NCBI RefSeq assembly: GCF_944391105.1
Contig: NZ_CALXSK010000043.1
Coordinates: forward strand, 1 to 36,320
Length of the DNA: 36,320 nt
Direction of reading: 5' to 3'
Origin: an uncultured Victivallis sp.
Lineage (GTDB): Bacteria > Verrucomicrobiota > Lentisphaeria > Victivallales > Victivallaceae
The number at the start of each line of letters is the position of its first letter. Positions within the stretch are counted from its first letter, which is position 1. The position numbers and the translations under genes are program-made. This document shows, in pieces, positions 21,631 through 30,987 of this stretch. Under the pieces are notes generated by a model. It did not search any database. It saw only the letters and a program-made list of their open reading frames with translations, and was not told the origin of the DNA.

Positions 21631-24549
21631 ATGATGATGAAGAAACTGGGAAGTCTGGCTGCCTGCGTTGCAGCAGGAGCTCTGATGGCGGGAGAGATTC
21701 TGGTTTTGCCCTGGTCGGCCGGGTTGAACCGAGTGGAACGGTTCGAGAAGAACAGTTCCGGAAAGTTGATTGTTTCAAGAGATACGAAGGAGAATGCGAT
21801 CCGGTTTGACGCGGAATTTTCCCCGGGAACCGATTTCTGGTGCTATCCGCGCCTGCGGTTGCGTTCCGGGGAGTCGCTCGAAAAAGCGCAGGCGATCCGG
21901 TTTGAGTTTCGTGCTGAACAGAAGAATCCGGATGCCGGATACCAGTGTGCCTATGTGATGTTTGAAAACGGGATGCCGTATTTCCCGCTGCCTGCCCCGA
22001 AGCCGGAGTATCAGCAAATCACGATTCCGCTGGCCGACGCGGTGAAAAATCCAGGTGCCGTGCGCCAGCTGCGAATCGGTATGAATCCCCGTTCGGAGCA
22101 GCTGACGTTTTTCGTTCGCAACATCGAGGTGCTCGGCGATCCCGCGGAACAGCCGCCCGTCGACGCTGCGGAAGCGGTGACGGCACACGCTCCCGGGGCG
22201 GCGTTCATTCAGGGGGAACCGCTGCGGTTCAAACTTACTCCGCTCGCAGTCGCCGCGCCTCGGTGGACGCTGAAAAACTGGAAAGGGGAGACCATTCGAT
22301 CCGGTTCGTGGCCGCAGGAAAAACAGGAATTGCTGCTTGAACCGCTGCCGAATGGATACTACACTCTGGAACTTGCCTCCGACCGGCAGAAGTTTTCCGG
22401 CTTCCGCAGTTTTGCAGTCGTTCCCGATCCGGCGGCTTATCCGCGCAATCCGGAAATGTATTTTGCGCTGGATTCCGCGCAAAGCTGGCTGGCAATGCCG
22501 AACGCAGCCAATTACCGTCATCCCGGCAATGGGTATGAGATCGTTTCGGAGGTTGCCCGCCGTGCCGGATTGAAGATGGTTCGGGAACGCCTGAGTTGGA
22601 GCGAATGTGAGCCGGAACCCGGCAAATTCGACTGGAGACAGTACATGACCAATGCCACATTGCTGGCAGAACGGGGAATCAAGATTTCCGGCATGTATCA
22701 CAATGCCCCGAAATGGGCAAGGACAAATACCACTCATCTGCCGGGAGATTTGCTTGCAACCTATCATTTTGCGAAGAAAGTTGCCGAGACGTTTCGGGGA
22801 AAAATGGCGGACTGGGAGTTCTGGAATGAACAGGATATCGGTTTCGCCCCGGAGGGAGCATGGGATTACGCTTCCGCTCTGAAAGCGGCATACCTCGGTT
22901 TTAAAGCGGGAGCCCCCGATCAGCCGGTCGCCATCGGAGCCTATGCCCATACCCATATTTCTCCGTATTCAGATGCCGTAATGGAGAGTGATGCGGGCTA
23001 TTATTTCGACATTTTTAATATTCACACTTACGCCAGGCCGCAGGAGTGCCCCGAACTGCTGGAACGAATCCGGGCACATCTGGCTCGCCATAACGTGTCA
23101 GACAGGCTGATCTGGTTCACTGAGAACGGCAGCAGTATGGAAGGAAACGGGCAGCTTGACAGCTACATGACTGGTTTGAAGGTCCATTCTCCGGAACAGG
23201 AGATGATCGTTGCGGAGTTTCTTCCGAAAATGATGATTGTTCTTCAGTCGCTTGGTGTGGATCGTGACTTTTTCTTTGTTCTGTCTCCGTACAATGAACG
23301 TAACGGCTACAAGGATTGGGGACTTATGCGGCGGGACTATACGGTGAAGCCCGGTTTTGCGGTATTCGCGACGCTGACCGACAAGCTCGGCAGCGCACAA
23401 TATGAAGGGACGAGAAAGCTGGGGGAGGGGATTCGCGGCTTTGTGTATCGTGAACCGACCGGGCGCAAGAGCCTCGTTTTCTGGAGCGAGTCTGAAATCG
23501 ACACGGAAGGCGGGATTCCTGTCATAAATCTGAAGGACGCTAAAGCCCGGGAGTTTACGCTGAATCTGACGGGAACATTCGAAGGTGTCGACGCGTTCGG
23601 CACGCCGTTCACCGCGGCTTCGAAGGAGGGAACGTTGAAGCTGACGGCGACCCGGATGCCGGCGATTCTGACGGGAATCCCTGCTCTGGAACCGACGGAG
23701 CGGTTTCTGCCGGGGAAGAAAAAAGGCGCAGATGACGACGGCGGCCGATATGACCGAACGATTGTATTCCGGACTGAGCTCTCCGACGACTTCGAACTCC
23801 TCGGCGACAAAACCGGGGTGGATGTGAAAAAGGACAAAGCTGCATTCAAACTGCAGGTATTCAATCTCTCGGACCGGGAAAAAACTGGTCGTGTGGTGAT
23901 TTCCGGAGGGAAGGTTTCCGGTCTGCCGGATGAAGTGAAAATTCCTGCGTTTGGCAAAGTGGAACTGCCATTGGTGATTGTACCGGAACTGGATGAAAGT
24001 CTTCAGGGCAAAATTCGTATTTCCGGACTCTTTGAGGGACGGGAGGCTACGGCTTCCGTGATTCCATGCTGCCGGATCACTGGATTGAGTCGAAAAGTTG
24101 CGCTTCCGGATACAAATGACCCCAGCAACTGGCGGCAGAATTCGTCGGGAAAAATGACGATCACCTACGATCATGCGGAAAAAGGGATTCGTTTCCGGAC
24201 GCAGTTCCCGGCCGGAGTCGACCGCTGGACCTATCCGGAGTATATTCTGCAGTTGCCGCAGGAGTCTCTCCGGGGGGCGATCGGATTGAGCTTCGAGGTG
24301 AAAGCGCTCCCGGCCGACAAGGTCAAGCAGATGCTGGTGATGGCCGTCATGGGAACGCAGAGAGAAAAGGGCGAAACGGTTCACCTGCCGGTTGCGAAAC
24401 CCTCCGAAAAGTGGGAGGAACGGTTCGTCACGTTTTCCGAGGGTCAGCTCGATCCGGATCGGATCCGCCAGCTGCGGATCGGTATAAATTCCAATGCGGA
24501 TGACATCACGTATCTGATCCGCAACGTCAAGGTGCTTTACGCAAGGTAA
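21631..24549 (+). CDS. Exported clan GH-A-like glycoside hydrolase with flanking beta-sandwich repeats
   Basis: Large (972 residues) secreted glycosidase. A signal peptide (about 1-20, LAACVAAGALMAG) leads to a beta-sandwich domain (about 25-170), a short linker domain, and a TIM-barrel (about 290-620). Likely acid/base is E400 in FWNEQD and nucleophile E498 in WFTENGS, at the ends of barrel strands 4 and 7 as in GH5/GH39-type enzymes. A second beta-sandwich (about 826-972) repeats the first: both have NSSGK near the start and QLRIG...RN...VL at the end. These are probably carbohydrate-binding. Three ATG codons in a row (21631, 21634, 21637) precede KK; GAGAAG suits the third. The substrate cannot be read. 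It closes the plus-strand module and converges with the alpha-glucan-type operon. Confidence 0.82.
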   Translation: MMMKKLGSLAACVAAGALMAGEILVLPWSAGLNRVERFEKNSSGKLIVSRDTKENAIRFDAEFSPGTDFWCYPRLRLRSGESLEKAQAIRFEFRAEQKNPDAGYQCAYVMFENGMPYFPLPAPKPEYQQITIPLADAVKNPGAVRQLRIGMNPRSEQLTFFVRNIEVLGDPAEQPPVDAAEAVTAHAPGAAFIQGEPLRFKLTPLAVAAPRWTLKNWKGETIRSGSWPQEKQELLLEPLPNGYYTLELASDRQKFSGFRSFAVVPDPAAYPRNPEMYFALDSAQSWLAMPNAANYRHPGNGYEIVSEVARRAGLKMVRERLSWSECEPEPGKFDWRQYMTNATLLAERGIKISGMYHNAPKWARTNTTHLPGDLLATYHFAKKVAETFRGKMADWEFWNEQDIGFAPEGAWDYASALKAAYLGFKAGAPDQPVAIGAYAHTHISPYSDAVMESDAGYYFDIFNIHTYARPQECPELLERIRAHLARHNVSDRLIWFTENGSSMEGNGQLDSYMTGLKVHSPEQEMIVAEFLPKMMIVLQSLGVDRDFFFVLSPYNERNGYKDWGLMRRDYTVKPGFAVFATLTDKLGSAQYEGTRKLGEGIRGFVYREPTGRKSLVFWSESEIDTEGGIPVINLKDAKAREFTLNLTGTFEGVDAFGTPFTAASKEGTLKLTATRMPAILTGIPALEPTERFLPGKKKGADDDGGRYDRTIVFRTELSDDFELLGDKTGVDVKKDKAAFKLQVFNLSDREKTGRVVISGGKVSGLPDEVKIPAFGKVELPLVIVPELDESLQGKIRISGLFEGREATASVIPCCRITGLSRKVALPDTNDPSNWRQNSSGKMTITYDHAEKGIRFRTQFPAGVDRWTYPEYILQLPQESLRGAIGLSFEVKALPADKVKQMLVMAVMGTQREKGETVHLPVAKPSEKWEERFVTFSEGQLDPDRIRQLRIGINSNADDITYLIRNVKVLYAR

Positions 24550-24601
24550 CATCTGTCCGCCCGCCTCCGGAGAACCGATCATCATCGGAGGCGGGCAGAT
24601 G
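24550..24601. terminator. Shared bidirectional terminator between the two modules
   Basis: CCCGCCTCCG (24560-24569) pairs with CGGAGGCGGG (24586-24595), and CATCTG (24550-24555) with CAGATG (24596-24601) outside a 4-base bulge. TTCATTTTT follows on the plus strand. The two convergent genes end at 24549 and 24603, so this single hairpin serves both. Confidence 0.75.
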
Positions 24602-24602
24602 T

Positions 24603-27188
24603 TCATTTTTGCGGAAGCACGACGAAGTTGTTCAGCAGCTGGGTGTCGTTTCCGCGGACATACAGTTTCGAGAGCGCTCCGAGCGGCTCCTTGAGCACGG
24701 TTTCGACCACTTTCCGGCCGTCGACCGTGAGAACGGCGCGACGGGTGGCCGCATCGTAGGTCAGCACGAATTTCGCCATCTTCTCGGGGCTGACCGCGGG
24801 GTGTTTGGAATCATTCTGCTCAAGAATGATGCCGGTTTTTCCCCAGGTCAGCGGTGCATCTTCCTGCACGAGACGGATCCCGGCCAGTCCGTTTCCTTCG
24901 AGCGCGTCCGCTGCCGCCGAGTCCCAGCTCGTGAGAATTCCGTTTTGGGAGGCGTCATCGAGCAGACCGACGAGAATCAGACGCTGATACTCCAGATGGA
25001 TCACGTCGAAGGAGAGTTCGAAACTCCCGGTGAGCGGCCGGTCGAGGGGCTTTTCCGCCATGCCGTTGCCGATCAGAAACACCGTGCCGAACGAGGAGTC
25101 CCGGTCGATCTTCAAATCCCCCTTCCACCCTTTGGAAGAGGCGGAATTCGAAGCGAGAAGCGCTCCCGGCACTTCCAGCGGTTTCACCTCGTCGTCCGGC
25201 GCGCTGCGGTCGAACTCCTCGTAGTTCGGGAAGGCGTACAGCACGGGACTGCCCCAGTTCCCGGCCGCATCACGGGCTCGAAGCCAGACGAAGCTCGCGC
25301 CCGGCTGGTCGAGAATCTCGTCAGGAACGACGATGTGGAACCGCTTGTGCCGTCCGTCGGAGCCAGGAACCGGAACTCCGTTGCGCAACACTCGTTCCTC
25401 CTTCGGCTCTCTCAGAATCGAGAGCTGTCCGAGTTGCTGACCCGGCGCTTTCAGCGTCAGAGCCCCCTTGTTGAAGTCGACCGGGCGCGGATTCGCGCCG
25501 ACGACGGTGCGCCATCCATCCCAGAGCTCTTTCGGAAACTGGTCGTTCCGGGCGTGCGGGGTGAAGTTGAAGGTGTAGTTCTCCTCCGTGCCGCCCTTGG
25601 GCTCGAGCCGTCTCACGACGATTTTGTTCGGAACGGTTACGAAGAGCTTGCCGAACGGCTGTTTCGGCCGGAACACCGTCGCGACGCCGATGTGAAAATT
25701 GTCCTCGAGCGTTCTGAGTTCCGGCGCGTCGAATGTGAGATCGGCATTGCCGACGTCGACAGCCCGGCCGGGGGTGAAGTTAAAGACGTTGCGCAGTTGT
25801 CGGGTTTTGACGGGACGGCTCGATTGGAGAGCCAGGTTTCCCGTGGCGGCACCTTCTTTTCCCTGCGGAGCCTTCCAGTAGAGATCCCCCTCCCAGACCA
25901 CCTCGAGTCCGGTCACTTCCGAGATCGTGTCGCGGACGGTTACGGTCAGCGTTCCGCCGCGGTTGTTGCTGCGCTCGATCGATTCGACAAGCGGTCCGGC
26001 GCCGTCGCCGTAGCCGAGCTTCTCATGGATCGTCGGATGGACGCTCTCCTTCGGCGGAGGCGGGGGCGGCGTGAAATCCCGCCCCTTCAGGTGGGCCATA
26101 ACCCGGCAGTAGAGGTAGGGGTCATCGGTGAAGCCGTCGAAGTCCCAGCCGGGTTCCATGGTGGTTCCCTCCTCCCAGTCGTTCCAGGAGCTCACCATCA
26201 GGAAGTCCGGGCCCGAGCGGAACGAATCGAGCATGGTCTTTTCGAGCCGCCGACCTCCGAGGCCGTAGGCGAGCACGCCGGGCTGGCGCAGCGGCTGGCT
26301 GGTTCCGTCGAATTTCACGTACTGCATGTCGGCCACTTTTTTTCCGGCCTTCCGGGCGGCGGCGAAGATCGGCGCCGGATCTTGAAAATCGAGCTGCCAT
26401 TTGCGGGTCGCGGCGTTTTTCCGGTGAAGGCTCGCCCCGCAGACGACGCTGCAAAGTTTCTTCACGCCGCTGAACCGGGCCACGTCACCGAAGATCATCC
26501 AGTGGACGGGACCGGCCTGTTCCTCCACGCGGTCGAACACCCCGGAGAGTTCTTCCGGAGTGATGTTCATTCCGAAGGTCTGAAAATAGATGACCGGTTT
26601 TCCGTCGATCCGGTAGAGACCGGGATGGCTGCCGTAACGTTTCAGGAAGCGGACAAAACGCTGAACCATCACCTCCGGCTTCTGCGCAGGAGAGCCGTTT
26701 CGAAAGGCGACTTCGTCCATGAAGAAGATCGGGAACTTCTCCTCTGCGGCGATGTCGAGCGCGGTTTTGACGAGATTGGAGTTCTCCTCCTGGATATAGT
26801 CGGTTCCGACGCTCCACTCGGGGTGGAGCATCGCCGCAACCGTTTCGAATCCGGCGGCTTTCATGCAGCGGATCTGCCAGCGCATGATGTCGGGATTCGC
26901 CGAGTCGTAGGGGCCGGGGAATGGATAGCCGTTCCGGTTCCAGTAGAGCCGCCACGGCTCCCGTTCCGCCGTGAGCGTGCTGTCCAGATGAGAGAAGGTC
27001 TGCTGCCGGTCGGGATAGGGGAATCCCCACCAGAAATGCCACTCCTGAATGAAGACCGGGAGATCCTTCAGCGCACCGTAGGATTCTTTCGACAGCCCCT
27101 GCATTGGTGCGGCTCCGGCGCGCGGCAGCATGAGTGTGAGGACGGCCGCCAGACAGAGAGCCGCCCGGAACAGGGATTTTTGATTCAT
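24603..27188 (-). CDS. Exported GH71/GH99-like glycoside hydrolase
   Basis: Secreted enzyme of 861 residues. Signal peptide at 1-27 (ALCLAAVLTLMLPRAGA), then a TIM-barrel (about 40-370) of the GH71/GH99-like type: FIQEWHFWWGFPYPD at the first strand, RWQIRCMKAAGFETVAAML, GKPVIYFQTFG and the catalytic-region motif SSWNDWEEGTTMEPG with D337, E339, E340 and E345. GH71 members are alpha-1,3-glucanases and GH99 members endo-mannosidases; the WND-x-x-E order is nearer GH71. A proline run (PPPPPPKE) then joins beta-sandwich domains, the last being concanavalin-like (about 680-860). The ATG at 27188 is chosen since AAAGG and a clean signal peptide follow; the ATG at 27218 shares one base with the GH65 stop and is an alternative. 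Last gene of a five-gene operon. Confidence 0.78.
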   Translation of the reverse strand: MNQKSLFRAALCLAAVLTLMLPRAGAAPMQGLSKESYGALKDLPVFIQEWHFWWGFPYPDRQQTFSHLDSTLTAEREPWRLYWNRNGYPFPGPYDSANPDIMRWQIRCMKAAGFETVAAMLHPEWSVGTDYIQEENSNLVKTALDIAAEEKFPIFFMDEVAFRNGSPAQKPEVMVQRFVRFLKRYGSHPGLYRIDGKPVIYFQTFGMNITPEELSGVFDRVEEQAGPVHWMIFGDVARFSGVKKLCSVVCGASLHRKNAATRKWQLDFQDPAPIFAAARKAGKKVADMQYVKFDGTSQPLRQPGVLAYGLGGRRLEKTMLDSFRSGPDFLMVSSWNDWEEGTTMEPGWDFDGFTDDPYLYCRVMAHLKGRDFTPPPPPPKESVHPTIHEKLGYGDGAGPLVESIERSNNRGGTLTVTVRDTISEVTGLEVVWEGDLYWKAPQGKEGAATGNLALQSSRPVKTRQLRNVFNFTPGRAVDVGNADLTFDAPELRTLEDNFHIGVATVFRPKQPFGKLFVTVPNKIVVRRLEPKGGTEENYTFNFTPHARNDQFPKELWDGWRTVVGANPRPVDFNKGALTLKAPGQQLGQLSILREPKEERVLRNGVPVPGSDGRHKRFHIVVPDEILDQPGASFVWLRARDAAGNWGSPVLYAFPNYEEFDRSAPDDEVKPLEVPGALLASNSASSKGWKGDLKIDRDSSFGTVFLIGNGMAEKPLDRPLTGSFELSFDVIHLEYQRLILVGLLDDASQNGILTSWDSAAADALEGNGLAGIRLVQEDAPLTWGKTGIILEQNDSKHPAVSPEKMAKFVLTYDAATRRAVLTVDGRKVVETVLKEPLGALSKLYVRGNDTQLLNNFVVLPQK

Positions 27189-27217
27189 GAGTACGAAACC
27201 TTTCTTGGTTGGAAACA

Positions 27218-29287
27218 TCAGATTCGCCGGACGCCGTCCGGCCCGACTTCGAGGTCGAACCGGTCGCCTTGACTGTGAAGCCCTTTGATTTTCAATGAGT
27301 TAATTTTTTCCGGGAGATGGGAGGCCGCAGTCACTCCTTCCGGGGTGATCCGGAGTCCGGCGAACCCCGCCAGAACCAGCTGCAGCACGCCGCCCAGACC
27401 GGTCATGAAGCAGAAACGGTCATTGACGGGACTCTCGCTTGCGAGCAGGAACGGCGCATGGAAATGAGGGAGTGTATCGAGCAGGGCCTCCCACGCCTCC
27501 TTCGCGTCGCCGAGTTCCGCTGCGATGATTCCGTCGATCGCGGAACCCATCATGATCTTGTTTTCCGGGTAACGACTCTTGTAGTAGTCGATGGTCGCAC
27601 GTCGGGCGGAGGCTGAGAGTTCCATCCCGTAAGGATAGATCAGAAGCGCGGCATCGGCCTGTTTGATCGTTTCGCCGCAATAGGTGTCGTGCTCAATGAT
27701 CCGACCGCTCTCCGGCTCGGCCGGAATCCAGAGTTTGTCCGCGATCTCCCGCCAGCGCGGGTCAACGGGGCGCCCGGTCATCGCCGCGACGCGCTCCGCC
27801 AATCGGAGGGTGTGGGCCGCTCCAAAATTGGTAAGGGCGTTGTTGTTGCGAATTCCCGCGTTTTCGTCGGCACAGCAGACTCCACGGATTTCGTACCGTT
27901 CCCGTTCGTTGTTCCAATGAACGCGGGAGGTCCAGAATCGGGCCGATTCCACGATGATCTCAGCGCCCTTTTCCTCCAGATAAGTTTTGTCTCCTGAAAT
28001 CAGGAAATATTGCCAGGCCGCAAGAGCGACATCCGAATTGACGTGATGCTGCCGGGCGTAGATCAGGCCGGGAATGGTTTCGTCACCGGTTTCGGCGCTC
28101 TCCCAGGCGAACTGGGCGCCCTCGAGTCCGCGGGCGGCGGCGTTGCGTTTTGCTCCGGGCAGAGTTTTGAACCGATAGTCGACGAAGTTGCGCCCGAGTT
28201 CCGGATGCAGCAGCGCCACGGGCGGGAACATCCAGAGGTCGTCGTCCCAGAAGATCCTGCCGCCCCAGGCGTTTCCGGCCAGTCCGGTCGGCCCGGGCAC
28301 CGCTTCTGTTCTCTCGGCGAGGCAGCAGTAGAGCGCGTAGAGCGAGGCGTGAATCACCATCTGCAGGCCCGGATGATCGACTTCGATGTCGCTCTCCCAG
28401 AGGCGGCGCCACGCTTCGAAATGGCTCGAACGCTCGGACGCCGGATCATCCGCCGCAGCCGCGGCGAGCATACGCGAGGAGTTGACCGGATCGGGCGAGT
28501 CGTGTTCCGACACAAGGGCGGCGAATTTTCGGACGCTCACGGTTTGGCCGGGGAGGGCGCGGAACGTCGTTTCCCGCCGGAATCCCGCTCCGGTCGCGGT
28601 GAATTTCTCCGGAGTTTCCGGCTGCGGCACACATTCGAGGACGGTCGAAGCGGCCACGAGCCGTCGGAAGGGGCCGGTTTCGGCGTAGAACGTTCGAATC
28701 CGGTCGGATTTCGGAGCCCGGGGAAAGGTTGCCGCTCCGGAAAGCATTTCAAGAAAAGTTCCGTCAACACTGTCGGTGAAATGCAAAGCGCAGGGGAAAT
28801 CCGGTGTCGCCGTCGTGTGGACAATGCCCAGATTCCGCCGGGCGCGCGAGAGCCGGATCTCCGTCTCGACCCGGATGCTTCCGCCCGGTCGAGTCCAGTC
28901 GCAGACGGTGCGGACAATGCCGGTGCGCCAGTCGAGGGTCTGACGGAAATTTCTCCAGTTTGCCGTGTCGCGCCGGAATTCCGTGTCTCCCTCTTTCAGC
29001 ACGAGGCCGAGGAAGTTGAACATCGGAATCAGACTGTTTTCATCCAGCACGTGGTACATCAGGGTTCCGCCGGGGACCATGTCTCCACAGATCGTCTCCG
29101 GATAGATCGATGGTTCTCCCGCCGCGGGTACGCGCAGCCCGATGAGCCCGTTGCCGCAGAATGCGTCGCGTCGGTTCGGGTGGAGCGGATCGCGGCTTTC
29201 CCGAATCCACGGGTCGAGGTCGGGATCGTTGAAATATTCGCGGGTCAGCTGCCCGGCTCGGTCGGGATTTTCCATGAAGAGACTCAC
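27218..29287 (-). CDS. GH65-family enzyme (hydrolase or phosphorylase), cytoplasmic
   Basis: A 689-residue protein without signal peptide, with the GH65 layout: N-terminal beta-sandwich (GNGLIGLRVP, typical start) and an (alpha/alpha)6 barrel with GGRIFWDDDLWMFP. The catalytic acid is likely E475 in CCADENAGIRNNNALTNFGA, which aligns with the phosphorylase GPDEY...NNAYTN block. GH65 enzymes split alpha-linked glucosides such as trehalose, maltose, kojibiose, nigerose or glucosyl-galactose. The phosphate-binding serine cluster of the phosphorylases is replaced by MMGSAIDGII, so hydrolysis may be more likely. The start is GTG at 29287, giving a 4-base GTGA overlap with the upstream stop; ATG at 29275 is an alternative. 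It probably completes intracellular cleavage of disaccharides released by the two exported enzymes on either side. Confidence 0.82.
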   Translation of the reverse strand: MSLFMENPDRAGQLTREYFNDPDLDPWIRESRDPLHPNRRDAFCGNGLIGLRVPAAGEPSIYPETICGDMVPGGTLMYHVLDENSLIPMFNFLGLVLKEGDTEFRRDTANWRNFRQTLDWRTGIVRTVCDWTRPGGSIRVETEIRLSRARRNLGIVHTTATPDFPCALHFTDSVDGTFLEMLSGAATFPRAPKSDRIRTFYAETGPFRRLVAASTVLECVPQPETPEKFTATGAGFRRETTFRALPGQTVSVRKFAALVSEHDSPDPVNSSRMLAAAAADDPASERSSHFEAWRRLWESDIEVDHPGLQMVIHASLYALYCCLAERTEAVPGPTGLAGNAWGGRIFWDDDLWMFPPVALLHPELGRNFVDYRFKTLPGAKRNAAARGLEGAQFAWESAETGDETIPGLIYARQHHVNSDVALAAWQYFLISGDKTYLEEKGAEIIVESARFWTSRVHWNNERERYEIRGVCCADENAGIRNNNALTNFGAAHTLRLAERVAAMTGRPVDPRWREIADKLWIPAEPESGRIIEHDTYCGETIKQADAALLIYPYGMELSASARRATIDYYKSRYPENKIMMGSAIDGIIAAELGDAKEAWEALLDTLPHFHAPFLLASESPVNDRFCFMTGLGGVLQLVLAGFAGLRITPEGVTAASHLPEKINSLKIKGLHSQGDRFDLEVGPDGVRRI

Positions 29288-30987
29288 TTTCTCTTTCGGA
29301 TCAGGAAGGTTTCGGGCGAGCGCTGCCGAAGCGGGGCGGCTCCTTTCAATTCGAATGTACAGTTTTCGAGTACGATTTCGCCGATGGCATGCGGAAACAC
29401 GTCAATTCCGTAATCGCCGACACCCTCGAAATGCACATTCCGCAGCGTGATGTTCTGAAGGCGGCTCTCGCCGTCGCTGATGGAGATCCCGGCGGCGGAA
29501 CTCTCCCGGACGACGACGTCTTCAAGCAGAATCTTTCCAGTGATATCCCGCTTTGCCGCCTGGAAGAAGATTCCTCCGTAAGGGCGGTTCCCCCAGAACC
29601 AGCCTCCGCAACGCTCCAGCAGCAGATTTTTCACGACGGTCGTTCCGCCGAAAGGCCACGCGTCGAACTGGGAGGAGAGATTGATGCCGCTGTCGGTCAG
29701 CGTATCGCGTCCGAGGCAGTTTTCGATGCGGTTGTCGACACCGCCGAAGATCGCGAAGCAACGGGCGCGCCACGGAACTTCCGCCGTGCAGTTCCGGTAG
29801 ACGTTTCCTGTGCAGGGACCGAGTCCGCGCGGCGCGGACCAGATCGCGAAGGCGTCGTCTCCGGTCCCGCGGGCGTGGCAGTTCTCCACCACGGCGTTCC
29901 GGGTTCCGGCGCAGAGGTTTACCGCGTCCGCGAAGACGTTGCGGAATCGACAGTTGCGAACAGTCAACCCCTCCGAAGCCGGTTCGTTGTCCCGCCCGGA
30001 CCAGAGTCCGACCTGGGTTTTTTCGATCCAGAGATTCTCCACGAGGGACCCCTTTCCCCAGGTCCCCCAGAGGGCGAACTCCTCATCCTTGCGGCAGGTC
30101 CCGTCGCCGAAGATCGCAAAATCCTTCAGCGTGCTTGTCCCAAGGACGCCGAATCCGACCCCGGGACTTTTGACGGAGAGGTCGCTCCGACGGTTGCGGA
30201 TGGTCGAATACCACATCCCGGCTCCCTGAATTTTAACGGATTTGATCCGGAATCCCCGGCTGGTCCGATACTCCCCCGGTGGAAGATAGAGGATTTTTCC
30301 CGTCGCTTCGGCCGCGGTGAGCGCACGCTGGAGCGCTTCCGTATCGTCTTGAACACCATCTCCGGCCGCGCCGAAGTCGCAGAGAGAAAGCGAACCTGCC
30401 GGACGGGGCAGCGGAGGCGGAACTTTTTCGAGTTCCAGCAGATCGATGACGTAGAATGCGGCCGTGTCGCCGGCGTCCTTTTGAAGCCGTACTTTTGCTC
30501 CCGCTGGAATTTCGCCGACTCTGGCGCGGGTTTCGTCGAAGAAATGGAACGCTGTGCCTCCGGGGAGTTTTTGCGCGGCAGGATCGTCGACCGGATCGGA
30601 TTCCTTTCCGTAAAGCCATGTATGACGGCTGGTCAGCGGAAGATCACAACGATGCCCGCCGTCGATGTAGAGACTCAGTGTGAAATCGATCCCGCCGCCA
30701 CGGGGGGCGTCGGGAACCGCACAGCGGATCACGACGGCGTCGGCTTTTGCCGGTGCGATCCATTCGACGTAATCCCCGGTCCGGTTCAACTTGACACCGC
30801 GCCGTCCGACACATTCCGCAGCGAACGTTCCGGCTTCCCTGGATGGGCCGATCTTTTCCGCGTTGGTTGCTCCATTTTCGGCCTGAAGCGTCCGCCAGGG
30901 GAAGATGCCGCCGGGTGCGGCGGCCGCGAGTTGAAGTCCGGCCGCCGTGAAAACGACCGGAAGAATCAGATGGATAATTCGGTTCAT
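29284..30987 (-). CDS. Exported beta-helix enzyme with CBM35-like domain (GH87/pectate-lyase-like)
   Basis: Secreted polysaccharide-degrading enzyme of 567 residues. A signal peptide (1-25) is followed by a CBM35-like beta-sandwich (about 30-185) with LQAENGATNAEK, TGDYVEWIAP and GGGIDFTLSLYIDGG, and by a right-handed beta-helix (about 205-560) that opens with CDFGAAGDGVQDDTEALQRA, the pectate-lyase-superfamily start. The adjacent acids D377 and D378 in GTGDDAFAIW match the catalytic GDD of GH49/GH87 beta-helix enzymes (dextranase, mycodextranase/alpha-1,3-glucanase), and CBM35-plus-helix is typical of GH87-like proteins. The ATG at 30987 overlaps the regulator stop by 4 bases (ATGA). The assignment to GH87 rather than another helix family is tentative. 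Confidence 0.78.
   Translation of the reverse strand: MNRIIHLILPVVFTAAGLQLAAAAPGGIFPWRTLQAENGATNAEKIGPSREAGTFAAECVGRRGVKLNRTGDYVEWIAPAKADAVVIRCAVPDAPRGGGIDFTLSLYIDGGHRCDLPLTSRHTWLYGKESDPVDDPAAQKLPGGTAFHFFDETRARVGEIPAGAKVRLQKDAGDTAAFYVIDLLELEKVPPPLPRPAGSLSLCDFGAAGDGVQDDTEALQRALTAAEATGKILYLPPGEYRTSRGFRIKSVKIQGAGMWYSTIRNRRSDLSVKSPGVGFGVLGTSTLKDFAIFGDGTCRKDEEFALWGTWGKGSLVENLWIEKTQVGLWSGRDNEPASEGLTVRNCRFRNVFADAVNLCAGTRNAVVENCHARGTGDDAFAIWSAPRGLGPCTGNVYRNCTAEVPWRARCFAIFGGVDNRIENCLGRDTLTDSGINLSSQFDAWPFGGTTVVKNLLLERCGGWFWGNRPYGGIFFQAAKRDITGKILLEDVVVRESSAAGISISDGESRLQNITLRNVHFEGVGDYGIDVFPHAIGEIVLENCTFELKGAAPLRQRSPETFLIRKRK

Noticed and set aside
24609..27272. An 887-codon open frame on the plus strand
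   Set aside because: It lies fully opposite the GH71/99-like gene, whose product has a signal peptide, domains and motifs. The antisense product is rich in R, E and H without any fold signature, as expected for the complement of a GC-rich gene.
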